Shown: positions 16,853-26,544, counted from the stretch's first letter. The stretch: 64,000 nucleotides of DNA from Robiginitalea sp. SC105 (GCF_014243345.1 NZ_JACLZF010000002.1:372001-436000), one strand, 5' to 3'. Numbers and translations: made by a program. The notes: generated from the sequence alone by a model not told the origin.

Positions 16853-18160
16853 ATGACCAAATCACAGGAACTTTTCGAAAGGAGGAAAAATGTGGTGGCC
16901 AACGGGGTGGGCGTGTTTAATACGGCCACGGTCCAGGAGGCCAAAGGGGCCATCATCGTGGATGTGGATGGGCGCGAATTGATTGATTTTGCCGGGGGTA
17001 TCGGCGTGGTCAACGCAGGGCACTGCCCCGGGCCCGTCGTGGAAGCCATCAGGGAACAGGCGGGTAAATACCTGCACACCAGCTTCAATGTGGTTACCTA
17101 CGAACCCTATATCCAATTGTGTGAAGAGCTCGCGGAAATTCTGCCCCATGGCGATGCAACCAAGGTCATGCTGGTAAGCACAGGTGCCGAAGCCGTTGAA
17201 AATGCAATTAAGATCGCAAGGCAGGCAACCCGGCGGCCGGCGGTACTCTGTTTTACCGGGGCGTACCACGGGCGTACCATGATGGCCATGACACTGACCA
17301 GCAAAGTGGGCTATAAAACCGATTGCGGGCCTTTTGCCCCGGAGGTCTACCGGTTGCCTTTCCCCAATTTCTATCGGTATGGACAGGGGCGGGACGAAGA
17401 CACCTTTGTCCGGGATGAATTGAAGCGACTTCACGAGAGCGCGCTGAACCTGGTGGACACGGAGAGCCTTGCCGCGATAATTCTGGAACCCATCCAGGGC
17501 GAGGGCGGGTTCAACCCCATCCCTCAGAAATATCTGGAAGGATTGCGGGCGTTTTGCGATGAACACGGCATCATGCTGATCATGGATGAGGTACAGAGCG
17601 GGTTCTGCCGTACGGGCCACTGGGCCAGTTGGCAGCACTACGGGGTGCGCCCCGATATCAGTACCTACGCCAAATCAATGGGTTCGGGCCTCCCCATTGC
17701 CGCCGTGGTTGGCCGGGCGGAAATCATGGATGCCGCAGTCGCGGGCTCCATTGGGGGCACCTACATAGGCAGCCCCATCTGCTGTGTGGCCGCATCAGCC
17801 ACGATTCAGTATATGAAGGATATCGATCTGAACGGGAAAGCCAAACGGATCGGCAGCGTCATCATGGAGCGGCTGCGGAAGTTGCAGCAGGAACTTCCTG
17901 AAATCGGGGATGTGAGGGGAGTCGGAGCCATGATCGGCATAGAATTTAATAAGAATGGGGATCCCGGGCAGCCGTATACCGAACTGTGTCCCGAGATCGT
18001 CAGGGGTTGTGCGGAAAACGGGTTGATACTGCTCAGTGCAGGCACCCATAAGAATATTATCCGGATCCTTTCCCCTTTGGTGATCACGGACGAACAACTG
18101 GATAAAGGGCTGTCCATCCTGGAGGAAGAAATTAAAAAGGCAATACAGAAAAATACATGA
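16853..18160 (+). CDS. Class III aminotransferase (GABA/beta-alanine or acetylornithine type)
   Basis: 435 residues from ATG at 16853, which has a purine-rich stretch upstream. Fold-type I class III PLP aminotransferase: GGIGVVNAGHCPGPVVEAI, the PLP-phosphate loop STGAEAVENAIKIA, the Asp motif IMDEVQSGFCRTG, and the PLP Lys in YAKSMGSGLPIAAVVG (Lys274). It transfers an omega-amino group from compounds such as GABA, beta-alanine or polyamine-derived amines; gabT-like enzymes share the GRTMMAMTLTSK and EGGFNPIP segments. It is the first gene of the plus-strand cluster and overlaps the next gene by 4 bp (ATGA). Confidence 0.88.
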   Translation: MTKSQELFERRKNVVANGVGVFNTATVQEAKGAIIVDVDGRELIDFAGGIGVVNAGHCPGPVVEAIREQAGKYLHTSFNVVTYEPYIQLCEELAEILPHGDATKVMLVSTGAEAVENAIKIARQATRRPAVLCFTGAYHGRTMMAMTLTSKVGYKTDCGPFAPEVYRLPFPNFYRYGQGRDEDTFVRDELKRLHESALNLVDTESLAAIILEPIQGEGGFNPIPQKYLEGLRAFCDEHGIMLIMDEVQSGFCRTGHWASWQHYGVRPDISTYAKSMGSGLPIAAVVGRAEIMDAAVAGSIGGTYIGSPICCVAASATIQYMKDIDLNGKAKRIGSVIMERLRKLQQELPEIGDVRGVGAMIGIEFNKNGDPGQPYTELCPEIVRGCAENGLILLSAGTHKNIIRILSPLVITDEQLDKGLSILEEEIKKAIQKNT

Positions 18161-19092
18161 GACCATTCGCAATCGCAGGAATACAGATGAAAGTATCGGC
18201 CGTCGCTTCCAACGTGGAAATGATGAAGCTGAAACTTGCCATTACCATGAACCTCTATCCCTGGATAGAAATGGTCATGTTCAGTGAATTATGTGCCTAT
18301 GGGCCACTGACCCATACCGCGGTGGAAATGCCCTGCGCCTTTGAATCGGAAATGCGGGCCATGGCCAAGAAGTACGGTATCTGGCTGCTCCCCGGTTCGA
18401 TATTTGAAAAAAGCGAAGGTAAAATCTACAATACTGCCACGGTGATCAACCCGGAAGGGGAAATCGTGACGCGGTACCGCAAGATGTTTCCCTTCTACCC
18501 CTACGAGGTCGGGGTGACGCCGGGGTCCGACTTTTGCGTGTTCGATGTCCCGGAAGTGGGAAGGTTCGGAGTGAGCATCTGCTATGACATGTGGTTTCCC
18601 GAAACCATCCGCACCCTGGCGTCCATGGGTGCCGAAGTAATATTGCACCCTACCATGTCCGGCACCATAGACCGGGAGATCGAACTATCCATCGTCCGGG
18701 CGATGGCTTCCGTCAACCAGTGTTTCTTTTTCGATGTCAACGGCCTGGATACCGGGGGCTGCGGGCGATCCATCGTCTGCGGGCCGGACGGGCGGATCCT
18801 GCACCAGTCCGAGGGCACCGAAGAAATCATCCCCCTGGAGCTCAGTATTGAACGGGTGAAGCGAAGCCGGGAAAGGGGCATCCTGCGACTGGGACAGCCG
18901 CTCAAGAGCTTTCGGGACCATATCGGGCAGTTCAGCATCTATCAGCCGAATGCGCCCAAACCGTACCTGGATTCCCTGGGCCCGCTCATCAAGCCTTCCC
19001 GCCTGGATAAACTGACCGAATTAAAGATTAAGGAGAATACTTTGGAACAACAGATTTATCCCGTACATTATAAGGGAGACGGTTCAATTTAA
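18157..19092 (+). CDS. Carbon-nitrogen hydrolase (nitrilase superfamily)
   Basis: 311 residues. The Glu-Lys-Cys catalytic triad is visible: MFSELCAYG (Glu), YRKMFPFYPYE (Lys), and VSICYDMWFPETIR (Cys142). Nitrilase-superfamily enzymes hydrolyse amides or nitriles; the aliphatic-amidase or omega-amidase branch is a reasonable guess. The start overlaps the aminotransferase stop (ATGA), so the two are translationally coupled. In the cluster it may cleave the amide bond of an N-acylated or N-carbamoylated amine (inference). Confidence 0.88.
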   Translation: MRPFAIAGIQMKVSAVASNVEMMKLKLAITMNLYPWIEMVMFSELCAYGPLTHTAVEMPCAFESEMRAMAKKYGIWLLPGSIFEKSEGKIYNTATVINPEGEIVTRYRKMFPFYPYEVGVTPGSDFCVFDVPEVGRFGVSICYDMWFPETIRTLASMGAEVILHPTMSGTIDREIELSIVRAMASVNQCFFFDVNGLDTGGCGRSIVCGPDGRILHQSEGTEEIIPLELSIERVKRSRERGILRLGQPLKSFRDHIGQFSIYQPNAPKPYLDSLGPLIKPSRLDKLTELKIKENTLEQQIYPVHYKGDGSI

Positions 19093-19105
19093 TTAACAAG
19101 GACAA

Positions 19106-19516
19106 ATGGGCGATGTAAAGTCGAAGAAAATGATGAAGAAACCCGAAGAAAGGAAGGATTTTGTGAGTTGGTTTGAAATACCGGCTACCGACTTCCGGCA
19201 GGCGGTTGATTTTTATCAGCACATCTTTGGCATTACCATGCAGGAAAACCGAACCGATACCAATGCCATGGCCTTTTTTCCGGCCAAAAACGGGGTCGGG
19301 GGTGCGGTGATCGCCGGCCCGGGGTCCGTCCCCAGCGATGCCGGCCCGCTGATCTACCTCAACGGCGGCAAAAACCTCAATGAGGTTTTGGGCCGGGTGG
19401 AAGAAGCAGGGGGGCGTATCATCATGCAAAAGACCCTGATCAGTGAAGAATCGGGTTATTTCGCGATTTTCCTGGATTCCCAGGGAAACAAACTGGCACT
19501 GTATTCCGCGAATTGA
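19106..19516 (+). CDS. VOC superfamily protein (glyoxalase-like)
   Basis: 136 residues. One vicinal-oxygen-chelate repeat pair: FVSWFEIPATDFRQAVDFYQ at the start, then FFPAKNGVGGAVIAGPG, and FAIFLDSQGNKLALYSA at the end. These are beta-alpha-beta-beta-beta modules seen in glyoxalase/bleomycin-resistance-like proteins; metal ligands are not all obvious. The gene starts 14 bp after the amidase gene and is probably cotranscribed. Function in the pathway unknown. Confidence 0.82.
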   Translation: MGDVKSKKMMKKPEERKDFVSWFEIPATDFRQAVDFYQHIFGITMQENRTDTNAMAFFPAKNGVGGAVIAGPGSVPSDAGPLIYLNGGKNLNEVLGRVEEAGGRIIMQKTLISEESGYFAIFLDSQGNKLALYSAN

Positions 19517-19720
19517 ACAGCCGCACCTTTTTAATCATATCTGCCTGATCCATAGTACGGCTCACTTGCGCCCGCAACCGGCAGATTCAATCGGGATGGC
19601 CACGCCACCCAATGCAAATCCCCGGGGATATTCCGCAAGGTAACTGAGCCTTCCCGGACTTCGGTTTGATCCGAAGCGCCGGCCGGTGGCCCATTAATCA
19701 GCTAATACATACGAATTGCA

Positions 19721-22486
19721 ATGTCAACAAACCAGAAACAGATAAAACCGGATTCCAAAAGTTCGCCCTATTACAATATAGGCCAGCTGCGGGTGGACTA
19801 TTGGAACAAACTCAAAATCGAAACTTCCGAACTGGCGCGTTGCCAGAAGGGGTCGGCCAATGAGAAAAAGCACAAGCAAACGGCCCAAGACCTGATAGCC
19901 GACCTGAAAGGGGTGGAATGTTTTTTTGCTTCCCCCGGGAAAGGGCGTATGCAGAAACTTGAGTATTTGCTCTCCAACCACGAGCATACCTCCCTGTCGC
20001 TTTTGGTTGCCGAGACCACCAAGCAGTTGGTGGGCGACAGCTACCGGGTCAACCCGGAATACCTGGACAATGACGAGAACAGCCTGGAGTGGATGGAAGA
20101 ACACGAGCCTTCCAACAGTATCCGGAAAAACCATTTTGAGGTATTGTTCATCGATGCCATTTCGGAGCAGGAAGAGAGCCAGCTCCGGCACCGGCTCCAG
20201 GCGTTGCGTACCTCCAATGACCAGTTTACCTACGGGGTCGTGGTGCAGCGGTCGTTTCAGGATGCCCTGATCGCCCTGCTGTTCAACCACAATATACAGG
20301 CCGTGGTGGTGCGATATGCCCCGCCTTACCATTCAAAGAACAGTTCACCCCTGATCAAACCCTATATCCAACCGGTAAAAAAGCTGGATTTTGCGTCGGC
20401 GCCAGAAACGGACCTGGGTCCCATCATCGGCGAGTTGATCGGGCGGTTGAGGCCGGAACTGGATGCTTATTATGTGACGGATACTGCCCTGGGACATCTC
20501 AAGGACAGCACCATCAAACGCTTCAAGCGCATCTTTTACCAAACCGAAGACCTGCAGGAACTCCACCTGACCATCCTGCGCGGGATAGCCGAACGCTATG
20601 AAACACCCTTCTTTTCGGCTCTGGTGGAATACAGCCAGAAACCCACCGGGATTTTCCATGCCATGCCCATTTCCCGGGGGAATTCGGTCTTTAAATCCCG
20701 GTGGATCCACGATTTCGGCGAATTCTACGGGCGGAACATGTTTTTGGCGGAAACCTCCGCTACCACGGGCGGGCTGGACTCCCTGCTGCAGCCAACCGGG
20801 CCCTTGAAAAAAGCCCAGGAAATGGCCCGCGATGCCTATGGGTCCCAGTACACCTATTTTGTCACCAACGGCACCTCCACTGCAAATAAGATTGTCATGC
20901 AGGCGCTCGTGCAGCCCGGCAACGTGGTGCTTATCGACCGGGATTGCCACAAGTCGCACCATTACGGACTGGTGCTGGCAGGGGCCTATCCGGTTTACCT
21001 GGATTCGTACCCCATCGAGAAATATTCCATGTACGGGGCTGTTCCACTGGAACAGATCAAGGGCAAGCTGCTGCAATTGAAGGAATCCGGGAGGCTCGAT
21101 AAGGTGAAGATGCTCCTGCTGACCAACTGTACGTTTGACGGCCTGGTTTACAACGTGGAGCGGGTCATGGAGGAAGTCCTGGCGATCAAGCCCGATATGA
21201 TTTTCTTATGGGATGAAGCCTGGTTCGCTTTTGCGGGTTTTGCCAACAACTACCGCCAGAGAACGGGGATGTATGTGGCCAACAAGCTGCATGCAAAATA
21301 TAAAAGCGAAGCCTACCGTAAGAAGTATGAAGCCTACATCCAGGGGATGGACAACGGGGAGGTCCCGAAACTTCCCGATCCCGACAAGGTCCGCATCCGG
21401 GTATACGCCACCCAGAGCACCCACAAAACTCTGAGCAGTTTCCGGCAGGGTTCCATGATCCATATCTGGGACCAGGATTTCCGCAGGAAGAGCGAGAACA
21501 CCTTTATGGAAGCCTACATGACCCATACCTCCACCTCGCCCAATTACCAGATGCTGGCCTCCCTGGATGCGGGCCGGAGGCAGGTGCAGCTCGAAGGTTT
21601 CGAGCTGGTCGAAAAAAGCATCGAACTGGCCATGGTGCTGCGGGCAAAGGTCAACGACAACCCGCAACTGAGCAAATACTTCGATATTCTGACGGTACAC
21701 GATTTTATACCGGACAGCTACCGGCAAACCGGCCTCAAGGAATACTATACCAAAAACGAAGGCTGGAACCGCATGGATGATGCCTGGGAGCATGATGAAT
21801 TTGTCCTGGACCCCACCCGGATTACCCTGCATATCGGCAGGACGGGGGTTGACGGGGATACGTTCAAGAACAAATACCTGATGGACAAATTCAACATCCA
21901 GATCAACAAGACCTCCCGGAACACCGTCCTGTTTATGACCAATATCGGTACCACCCGGGGCAGCGTCACCTACCTGACCAATGCCCTGCTGAAAATTGCG
22001 GATGACCTGGACAGGGAATTTAGGGCACTGAACGACAAGGAAACCGAAATCCGCCAGGGCCGGATCCATTCCCTGACCGAGGAGGTGCCCCCCTTGCCCG
22101 ATTTCAGTTATTTCCACCCCTCTTTCCAGGCCGTGCCGGGGGTACCCGGGGGCAACCTGCGGGCAGCCTTCTTCCTGGCGTACGAGGAGGAGAATTATGA
22201 GTACGTGCCTTTGGATGAATGCCTGCCAGCCATGGAAAACGGCAGGACGCTGGTCGCCTCGACATTTGTGATCCCGTATCCCCCCGGCTTTCCGGTGTTG
22301 GTGCCCGGGCAGGTGGTCAGCGAGGAAATCATCAATTTCCTCACGGTCCTGGATGTCAGTGAGATCCACGGGTACCGGTCCGACCTGGGCCTGAGGGTAT
22401 TCAGGGAAAGTATCCTGGACCGCCATAAGACCACGACCGCCATCGGGGCCATGGCAACCGGAATGCGAAAAAAAGTTAGTCAATAA
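19721..22486 (+). CDS. Orn/Lys/Arg decarboxylase-like PLP enzyme
   Basis: 921 residues, cytoplasmic, aspartate aminotransferase fold of the Orn/Lys/Arg decarboxylase major domain. Visible: FVTNGTSTANKIVMQALVQP (cofactor loop), DRDCHKSHHYGLVL, FLWDEAWFAFAGF (Asp for the PLP nitrogen), and STHKTLSSFRQGSMIHI with PLP Lys569. An additional N-terminal domain of about 300 residues carries a response-regulator or wing-like part, and a C-terminal ~150-residue domain closes the protein. Family members decarboxylate basic amino acids or transfer amines. The length is longer than typical decarboxylases (700-750). It is separated from the VOC gene by about 200 bp, so a second promoter is likely. Confidence 0.82.
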   Translation: MSTNQKQIKPDSKSSPYYNIGQLRVDYWNKLKIETSELARCQKGSANEKKHKQTAQDLIADLKGVECFFASPGKGRMQKLEYLLSNHEHTSLSLLVAETTKQLVGDSYRVNPEYLDNDENSLEWMEEHEPSNSIRKNHFEVLFIDAISEQEESQLRHRLQALRTSNDQFTYGVVVQRSFQDALIALLFNHNIQAVVVRYAPPYHSKNSSPLIKPYIQPVKKLDFASAPETDLGPIIGELIGRLRPELDAYYVTDTALGHLKDSTIKRFKRIFYQTEDLQELHLTILRGIAERYETPFFSALVEYSQKPTGIFHAMPISRGNSVFKSRWIHDFGEFYGRNMFLAETSATTGGLDSLLQPTGPLKKAQEMARDAYGSQYTYFVTNGTSTANKIVMQALVQPGNVVLIDRDCHKSHHYGLVLAGAYPVYLDSYPIEKYSMYGAVPLEQIKGKLLQLKESGRLDKVKMLLLTNCTFDGLVYNVERVMEEVLAIKPDMIFLWDEAWFAFAGFANNYRQRTGMYVANKLHAKYKSEAYRKKYEAYIQGMDNGEVPKLPDPDKVRIRVYATQSTHKTLSSFRQGSMIHIWDQDFRRKSENTFMEAYMTHTSTSPNYQMLASLDAGRRQVQLEGFELVEKSIELAMVLRAKVNDNPQLSKYFDILTVHDFIPDSYRQTGLKEYYTKNEGWNRMDDAWEHDEFVLDPTRITLHIGRTGVDGDTFKNKYLMDKFNIQINKTSRNTVLFMTNIGTTRGSVTYLTNALLKIADDLDREFRALNDKETEIRQGRIHSLTEEVPPLPDFSYFHPSFQAVPGVPGGNLRAAFFLAYEEENYEYVPLDECLPAMENGRTLVASTFVIPYPPGFPVLVPGQVVSEEIINFLTVLDVSEIHGYRSDLGLRVFRESILDRHKTTTAIGAMATGMRKKVSQ

Positions 22487-22506
22487 TCAGAAAAAAGTTC
22501 AAACAT

Positions 22507-24192
22507 ATGAGTGCAAAAGAATCTACCCAGACAACCAAGTCCGCCAAGCCGGCAACGAAAACCGCGAAGCCCGCCACCAAATCCGCGAAGCAGGCAACGA
22601 AAGCTACCAGGCCAGGGGCGAAAACCGCCAGGCCTGCAAGCAAAACAGCCAGACCTGTAAGCAAAACGGCCAGGCCCGCAGGTAAAACCGCCGGGCCGGC
22701 AGGCCAAAAGAAGACGCCGGTGGTCAATAAAGCAATGGCCGAAGTACTGAACGGCGTGCCGGACATCCGGAGGTTCTTCTACAAGAATGAGGTCCCCCTC
22801 TATTTTATCAGTGCCACGAATTTCAACATGCTGGGTGCGGATGAATGGATCAAGGGCTTTAAGTTCATCTGCCATATCGAATGCTTCGATGGACAGCACC
22901 CCAATGTATTTTCTCCCAAAGAGGAAATCCCCCATGACGAGTTTACATCCATTGAGGATATCAACAACTACCTGCTGCAACACCCCGAGGTACAGGATTA
23001 CCTGAAGACCCGGAAAAAGGGAAACCAGACGGGCAAGGCCATGTTCCTGATGTTCAATGAAGAGACGGAGAAGCTGGCTAAAAAACTCGGGCTAGAGATC
23101 ATGTTCCCCGATTCCCGGATGCGGACGTTCATGGACAACAAGGTAAACACCAACCGCATCGCCGAAAAAGCTGGTGTCCCCTGCGTCCCCTATGTGCTTT
23201 CTGCCGTAAAGGATTACAAGCACCTGCGCAAAATTTCCGCATCCCTGGGGAACGATCTGGTGATCCAAACCCCTTTCGGGGACTCCGGCCACACCACGTT
23301 TTTTATCTCCAATGAGGAGGAATTTAACAAGCACGAGGAGGAGATCGTAAAGGAGAAGGAAGTCAAAATCATGAAGCGCATCAACTGCCGGGGTTCGGCC
23401 ATCGAGGCCTGCGTTACGCGGCACGGGACCATCGTGGCGCCGTTGATGACCGAACTGGTTGGGTTCAGGGAGCTTACGCCCTACAAAGGGGGCTGGTGCG
23501 GCAATGAAATCTATCCCAATGCATTTACGCCCGAATTACGGAATAAAGCGACCCAATATACGCAGCTGTTCGGGGATCAATTGAGGAAAGAAGGCTATAA
23601 GGGGTATTTTGAACTGGATTTCCTCATAGATCAGGACAATGGCGAAATGTACCTGGGGGAACTGAACCCGAGGGTCACCGGCGCCAGCTCCATTACCAAC
23701 CACGCGGTGTTTGCCCTTGCCGATGCCCCGTTGTTCATCTTCCATATCCTGGAGTGGATGGATGTGGATTACCAACTGGATGTCAAACCCATCAACGACC
23801 GCTGGTCCAGGCAGGAAAATATCGATGGATGGAGCCAGCTGATCATCAAGCACACGGAAGACACCATTGAATATGTGTCCCAGGCACCCAGATCGGGCAT
23901 CTACAAAATGTACGACACCGGCCACATCCAATTCGACCGTATGGATACCCACCGGCGGGCTGTGGAAAGCGAAAACGAGGCATTTTTCCTGCGGATCCCC
24001 AAGGAGGGGGATTACCTGTACGAGGGTGCCGACATGGGAATCCTGGTTGCCCGGGGTCGTATGATGACCGATGATTTCCAGCTGAACAGCCGCGCCAAAA
24101 AATGGATAACGGCCATCCGCGGCAAGTTCGAATCGCAGCTGGTGGAAGAAAAGCGGGAAAAAGTAGCGCTTACGGGCAGTTTAACAAAATAG
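22507..24192 (+). CDS. ATP-grasp enzyme with a histone-H1-like N-terminal tail
   Basis: 561 residues. Residues ~1-70 are a low-complexity Lys/Ala/Pro/Thr tail of repeating AKPATK / TARPASK units. The rest is an ATP-grasp fold: MFPDSRMRTFMDNKVNTNRI (substrate/Mg lobe), VIQTPFGDSGHTTFFISNEE (glycine-rich ATP loop), RINCRGSAIEACV, and ELDFLIDQDNGEMYLGELNP with the metal-binding Glu/Asn pattern NPRVTGASS. Biotin-carboxylase-like ATP-grasp proteins form amide or carboxy bonds; here ligation of an amine to an amino acid fits the cluster (inference). It starts 20 bp after the PLP enzyme and is cotranscribed. Confidence 0.8.
   Translation: MSAKESTQTTKSAKPATKTAKPATKSAKQATKATRPGAKTARPASKTARPVSKTARPAGKTAGPAGQKKTPVVNKAMAEVLNGVPDIRRFFYKNEVPLYFISATNFNMLGADEWIKGFKFICHIECFDGQHPNVFSPKEEIPHDEFTSIEDINNYLLQHPEVQDYLKTRKKGNQTGKAMFLMFNEETEKLAKKLGLEIMFPDSRMRTFMDNKVNTNRIAEKAGVPCVPYVLSAVKDYKHLRKISASLGNDLVIQTPFGDSGHTTFFISNEEEFNKHEEEIVKEKEVKIMKRINCRGSAIEACVTRHGTIVAPLMTELVGFRELTPYKGGWCGNEIYPNAFTPELRNKATQYTQLFGDQLRKEGYKGYFELDFLIDQDNGEMYLGELNPRVTGASSITNHAVFALADAPLFIFHILEWMDVDYQLDVKPINDRWSRQENIDGWSQLIIKHTEDTIEYVSQAPRSGIYKMYDTGHIQFDRMDTHRRAVESENEAFFLRIPKEGDYLYEGADMGILVARGRMMTDDFQLNSRAKKWITAIRGKFESQLVEEKREKVALTGSLTK
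22528..22704 (+). repeat. In-gene Lys/Ala/Pro tandem repeat
   Basis: Imperfect tandem units of about 6-7 codons (AKPATKT, ARPASKT and variants) repeated roughly eight times at the 5' end of the ATP-grasp gene, producing a strongly basic, histone-H1-like tail. Such repeats expand and contract easily. Confidence 0.75.
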
Positions 24193-24324
24193 GAAGGGGC
24201 ATTTCAGGTAGTAACCATAAGACTGCGGGTGGCCCATGTATCAGTTGGGCAGGACCCGTGGCCCCGGTTGGATGAATAGCCGTACTTTTTAAGCGTCATT
24301 TGCAGAAATACAATTACAGGACAG

Positions 24325-25686
24325 ATGGAATTTACAAGTGTCAACCCTTATAACGGCCGGGAGGTCGGTACCTATACCGGCCTCACCCAGGAAGCGCTGG
24401 AAGAAAAGCTCCGGCGGAGCCAGGAAGCCTTTGTTTCCTGGCGGAAAGTACCCCTGGCGGAACGCTGCCGGCTGATCAGGAATGCGGGTCAGGTCCTGCG
24501 GGACAATGCCGGGGACTATGCCCGGATGATCACCCGGGAAATGGGAAAACCTCTTTCCGAGTCCCGCTCGGAGGTGAACAAATGTGCATGGGTTTGCGAT
24601 TTTTATGCGGACAACGCCGAGGCCTTCCTGGCGGATGAAATCATCAGCACCGACGCTTCCCAAAGTTTTGTGCGTCATGACCCCATAGGGGCGGTATTGG
24701 CGATCATGCCCTGGAACTTCCCGTTCTGGCAGGTATTCCGGTATGCGGCCCCCACCCTTACAGCGGGGAACACGGGCCTGTTGAAACACGCCCCGAACGT
24801 TTTTGGCTGCGCGCAGCAGATAGAAGGAATATTCACAAAGGCCGGTTATCCGGAAGGGGTATTCCAAAACCTCATCATCCACCACGACCATACGGAGAAA
24901 ATCATCGCCCACGATGCGGTAAAAGCCGTTACCCTGACAGGAAGTGAACGGGCAGGAGCTGCCGTGGCGGAAATTGCGGGCAAATACATCAAAAAAACCG
25001 TCCTGGAACTCGGGGGCAACAACGCCTTTATCGTATGGAGCGACGCCGACATTGACAAAGCGGTAAAGACGGCTGTTACCGCCCGCTTTCTGAACAGCGG
25101 GCAGAGTTGTATCGCTGCCAAACGCTTTATTCTACTGGAGGATATCTATGACGAATTCGTCTCGAAATTCACCCAGGCCGTACGGGACCGGAAACCGGGC
25201 GACCCCATGGATGAAGCGACGGAAATAGGTCCATTGGCCCGGCGCGACCTGGCCGATCAACTCCACCGGCAGGTTCAGGATTCCCTGAAGCAGGGAGCTG
25301 AATTGCTCCTAGGCGGGAACCAACAGGACTGCTATTATGAGCCCACGATCCTCGGGAATGTAACGCCCGGGATGCCGGCCTTCGACGAGGAAACCTTCGG
25401 GCCAATGGCCGCCGTGATAAAGGCCAGGGATACCGACCATGCATTTGCGCTGTCGGAACAATCCAAATACGGGCTCGGGGTAACCGTCTGCACATCAGAC
25501 ATAGAGAAAGCCCTGAAGGAGATCCCTAAAGTCAGCGATGGCGCCTATTTTATCAATGAACTGGTAAAATCCGACCCCAGGCTGCCCTTCGGGGGTACGA
25601 AAAATTCGGGATATGGGCGCGAACTGGCCAGGGATGGCATCCTGGAGTTTGTGAACCGGAAAACGGTTTATGTAAACAAGGGGTAG
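24325..25686 (+). CDS. Succinate-semialdehyde / aldehyde dehydrogenase (NAD(P)-dependent)
   Basis: 453 residues, the length of succinate-semialdehyde dehydrogenases. Motifs: PWNFPFWQVFRYAAPTL (cofactor site), TLTGSERAGAAVAEIAGK, LELGGNNAFIV (catalytic-base Glu) and NSGQSCIAAKRF (catalytic Cys262). FGGTKNSGYGREL closes the active-site region. It oxidises a semialdehyde to the acid. With the aminotransferase at 16853 it would form the usual pair for GABA or related amino-acid degradation (established pairing; application here is inference). It is the last gene of the plus-strand cluster. Confidence 0.88.
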   Translation: MEFTSVNPYNGREVGTYTGLTQEALEEKLRRSQEAFVSWRKVPLAERCRLIRNAGQVLRDNAGDYARMITREMGKPLSESRSEVNKCAWVCDFYADNAEAFLADEIISTDASQSFVRHDPIGAVLAIMPWNFPFWQVFRYAAPTLTAGNTGLLKHAPNVFGCAQQIEGIFTKAGYPEGVFQNLIIHHDHTEKIIAHDAVKAVTLTGSERAGAAVAEIAGKYIKKTVLELGGNNAFIVWSDADIDKAVKTAVTARFLNSGQSCIAAKRFILLEDIYDEFVSKFTQAVRDRKPGDPMDEATEIGPLARRDLADQLHRQVQDSLKQGAELLLGGNQQDCYYEPTILGNVTPGMPAFDEETFGPMAAVIKARDTDHAFALSEQSKYGLGVTVCTSDIEKALKEIPKVSDGAYFINELVKSDPRLPFGGTKNSGYGRELARDGILEFVNRKTVYVNKG

Positions 25687-25687
25687 G

Positions 25688-25721
25688 GGCGTTGGCGTAA
25701 GGTGCGGAAGAAGCGGAGCAT
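25688..25721 (-). pseudogene. DUF6090 5' remnant
   Basis: Minus-strand 34-bp match to the first codons of the DUF6090 genes (ATG at 25721, encoding MLRFFRTLRQR), then fused to unrelated sequence next to the dehydrogenase stop. It marks the left edge of the accessory region. Confidence 0.55.
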
Positions 25722-25746
25722 TTGCAGTATAGAGATTTAGGTACTT

Positions 25747-26544
25747 TTAATATTCCTTGTCCAGTTCACTTTCAATGGCAAACAGTAAATCATCGATGGC
25801 CTCCTTCAGGGAAAGCACCTGTATTTCTACAAGCCAGTTGTATTTGTTGATCAGGGTCTTTAAAAAATAACGAAACTCCTGATCCTCCCTGAGCGCCTCA
25901 TAGTCAAGAGGAACCATTGGACCTTTCACTTTATCCGCATCGTACGAATCGTATGATGAGAAATTGTTATCCTGTTTCCAGGTCTCATAATTGCCCGACC
26001 AATAAGATTCGAAACGGGTTGGGAAAAAGTTCTGTGACGCATTTTCAATCATTTCGCGATACTGATTCAGCGTCCGGTTCAGGTTGGTATACCGCGATTC
26101 ATAAACGAGACTTATCTTTTCCCTTAAATCGTCACTGGTTATCAGGTTTAAATTACTGGATCGGTAGTTTTGGTATACCCCTGCTTTCACTTGTATAGGC
26201 CAGATACTCGTGGTTGCGCCGAAGTGGTAACTCAATGAATCCTGATACTGCAGCCCTTTGTCCATGTAATCGAGAATGAGCTTTGCCGAGTGCTTGATTT
26301 TTGCGTTTATTTTCATATTCGCTTCCAACTTTACGAGGTCGCTCTTCAGGCTTTCCTGAAATTCATGAAGTATTTCCCTTTTGTGGATTTTCAGCTTTCT
26401 ATCTTCATTCCAATTGTCGATCTGCAAAGCAATCAGGATCCCGATGACCACCAATAGGATTTCCCCAATGGCATAAAGCATGTATTTGCTCAACCGGTTT
26501 CCGGCAAGGAGTCGTTGGCGTAAGGCGCGGAAGAATTTCATCAT
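25747..26544 (-). CDS. DUF6090 family membrane protein
   Basis: 265 residues. The conserved family N terminus is present: a basic MMKFFRALRQRLLAGNRL, then the helix SKYMLYAIGEILLVVIGILI, then ALQIDNWNEDRK. The rest (about 215 residues) is a charged, helix-rich soluble domain that is variable among paralogues. The protein should be anchored in the inner membrane by one N-terminal helix with the C-terminal domain in the periplasm (inference). It lies 36 bp downstream of another DUF6090 gene and may be cotranscribed; it lacks the leader hairpin. A decayed copy of its C-terminal end occurs at 48962. Function of the family is unknown. Confidence 0.8.
   Translation of the reverse strand: MMKFFRALRQRLLAGNRLSKYMLYAIGEILLVVIGILIALQIDNWNEDRKLKIHKREILHEFQESLKSDLVKLEANMKINAKIKHSAKLILDYMDKGLQYQDSLSYHFGATTSIWPIQVKAGVYQNYRSSNLNLITSDDLREKISLVYESRYTNLNRTLNQYREMIENASQNFFPTRFESYWSGNYETWKQDNNFSSYDSYDADKVKGPMVPLDYEALREDQEFRYFLKTLINKYNWLVEIQVLSLKEAIDDLLFAIESELDKEY

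Noticed and set aside
21206-22483. Minus-strand open frame of 425 codons
   Set aside because: Antisense of the PLP enzyme with its HKTLSS lysine motif; no recognisable protein features.
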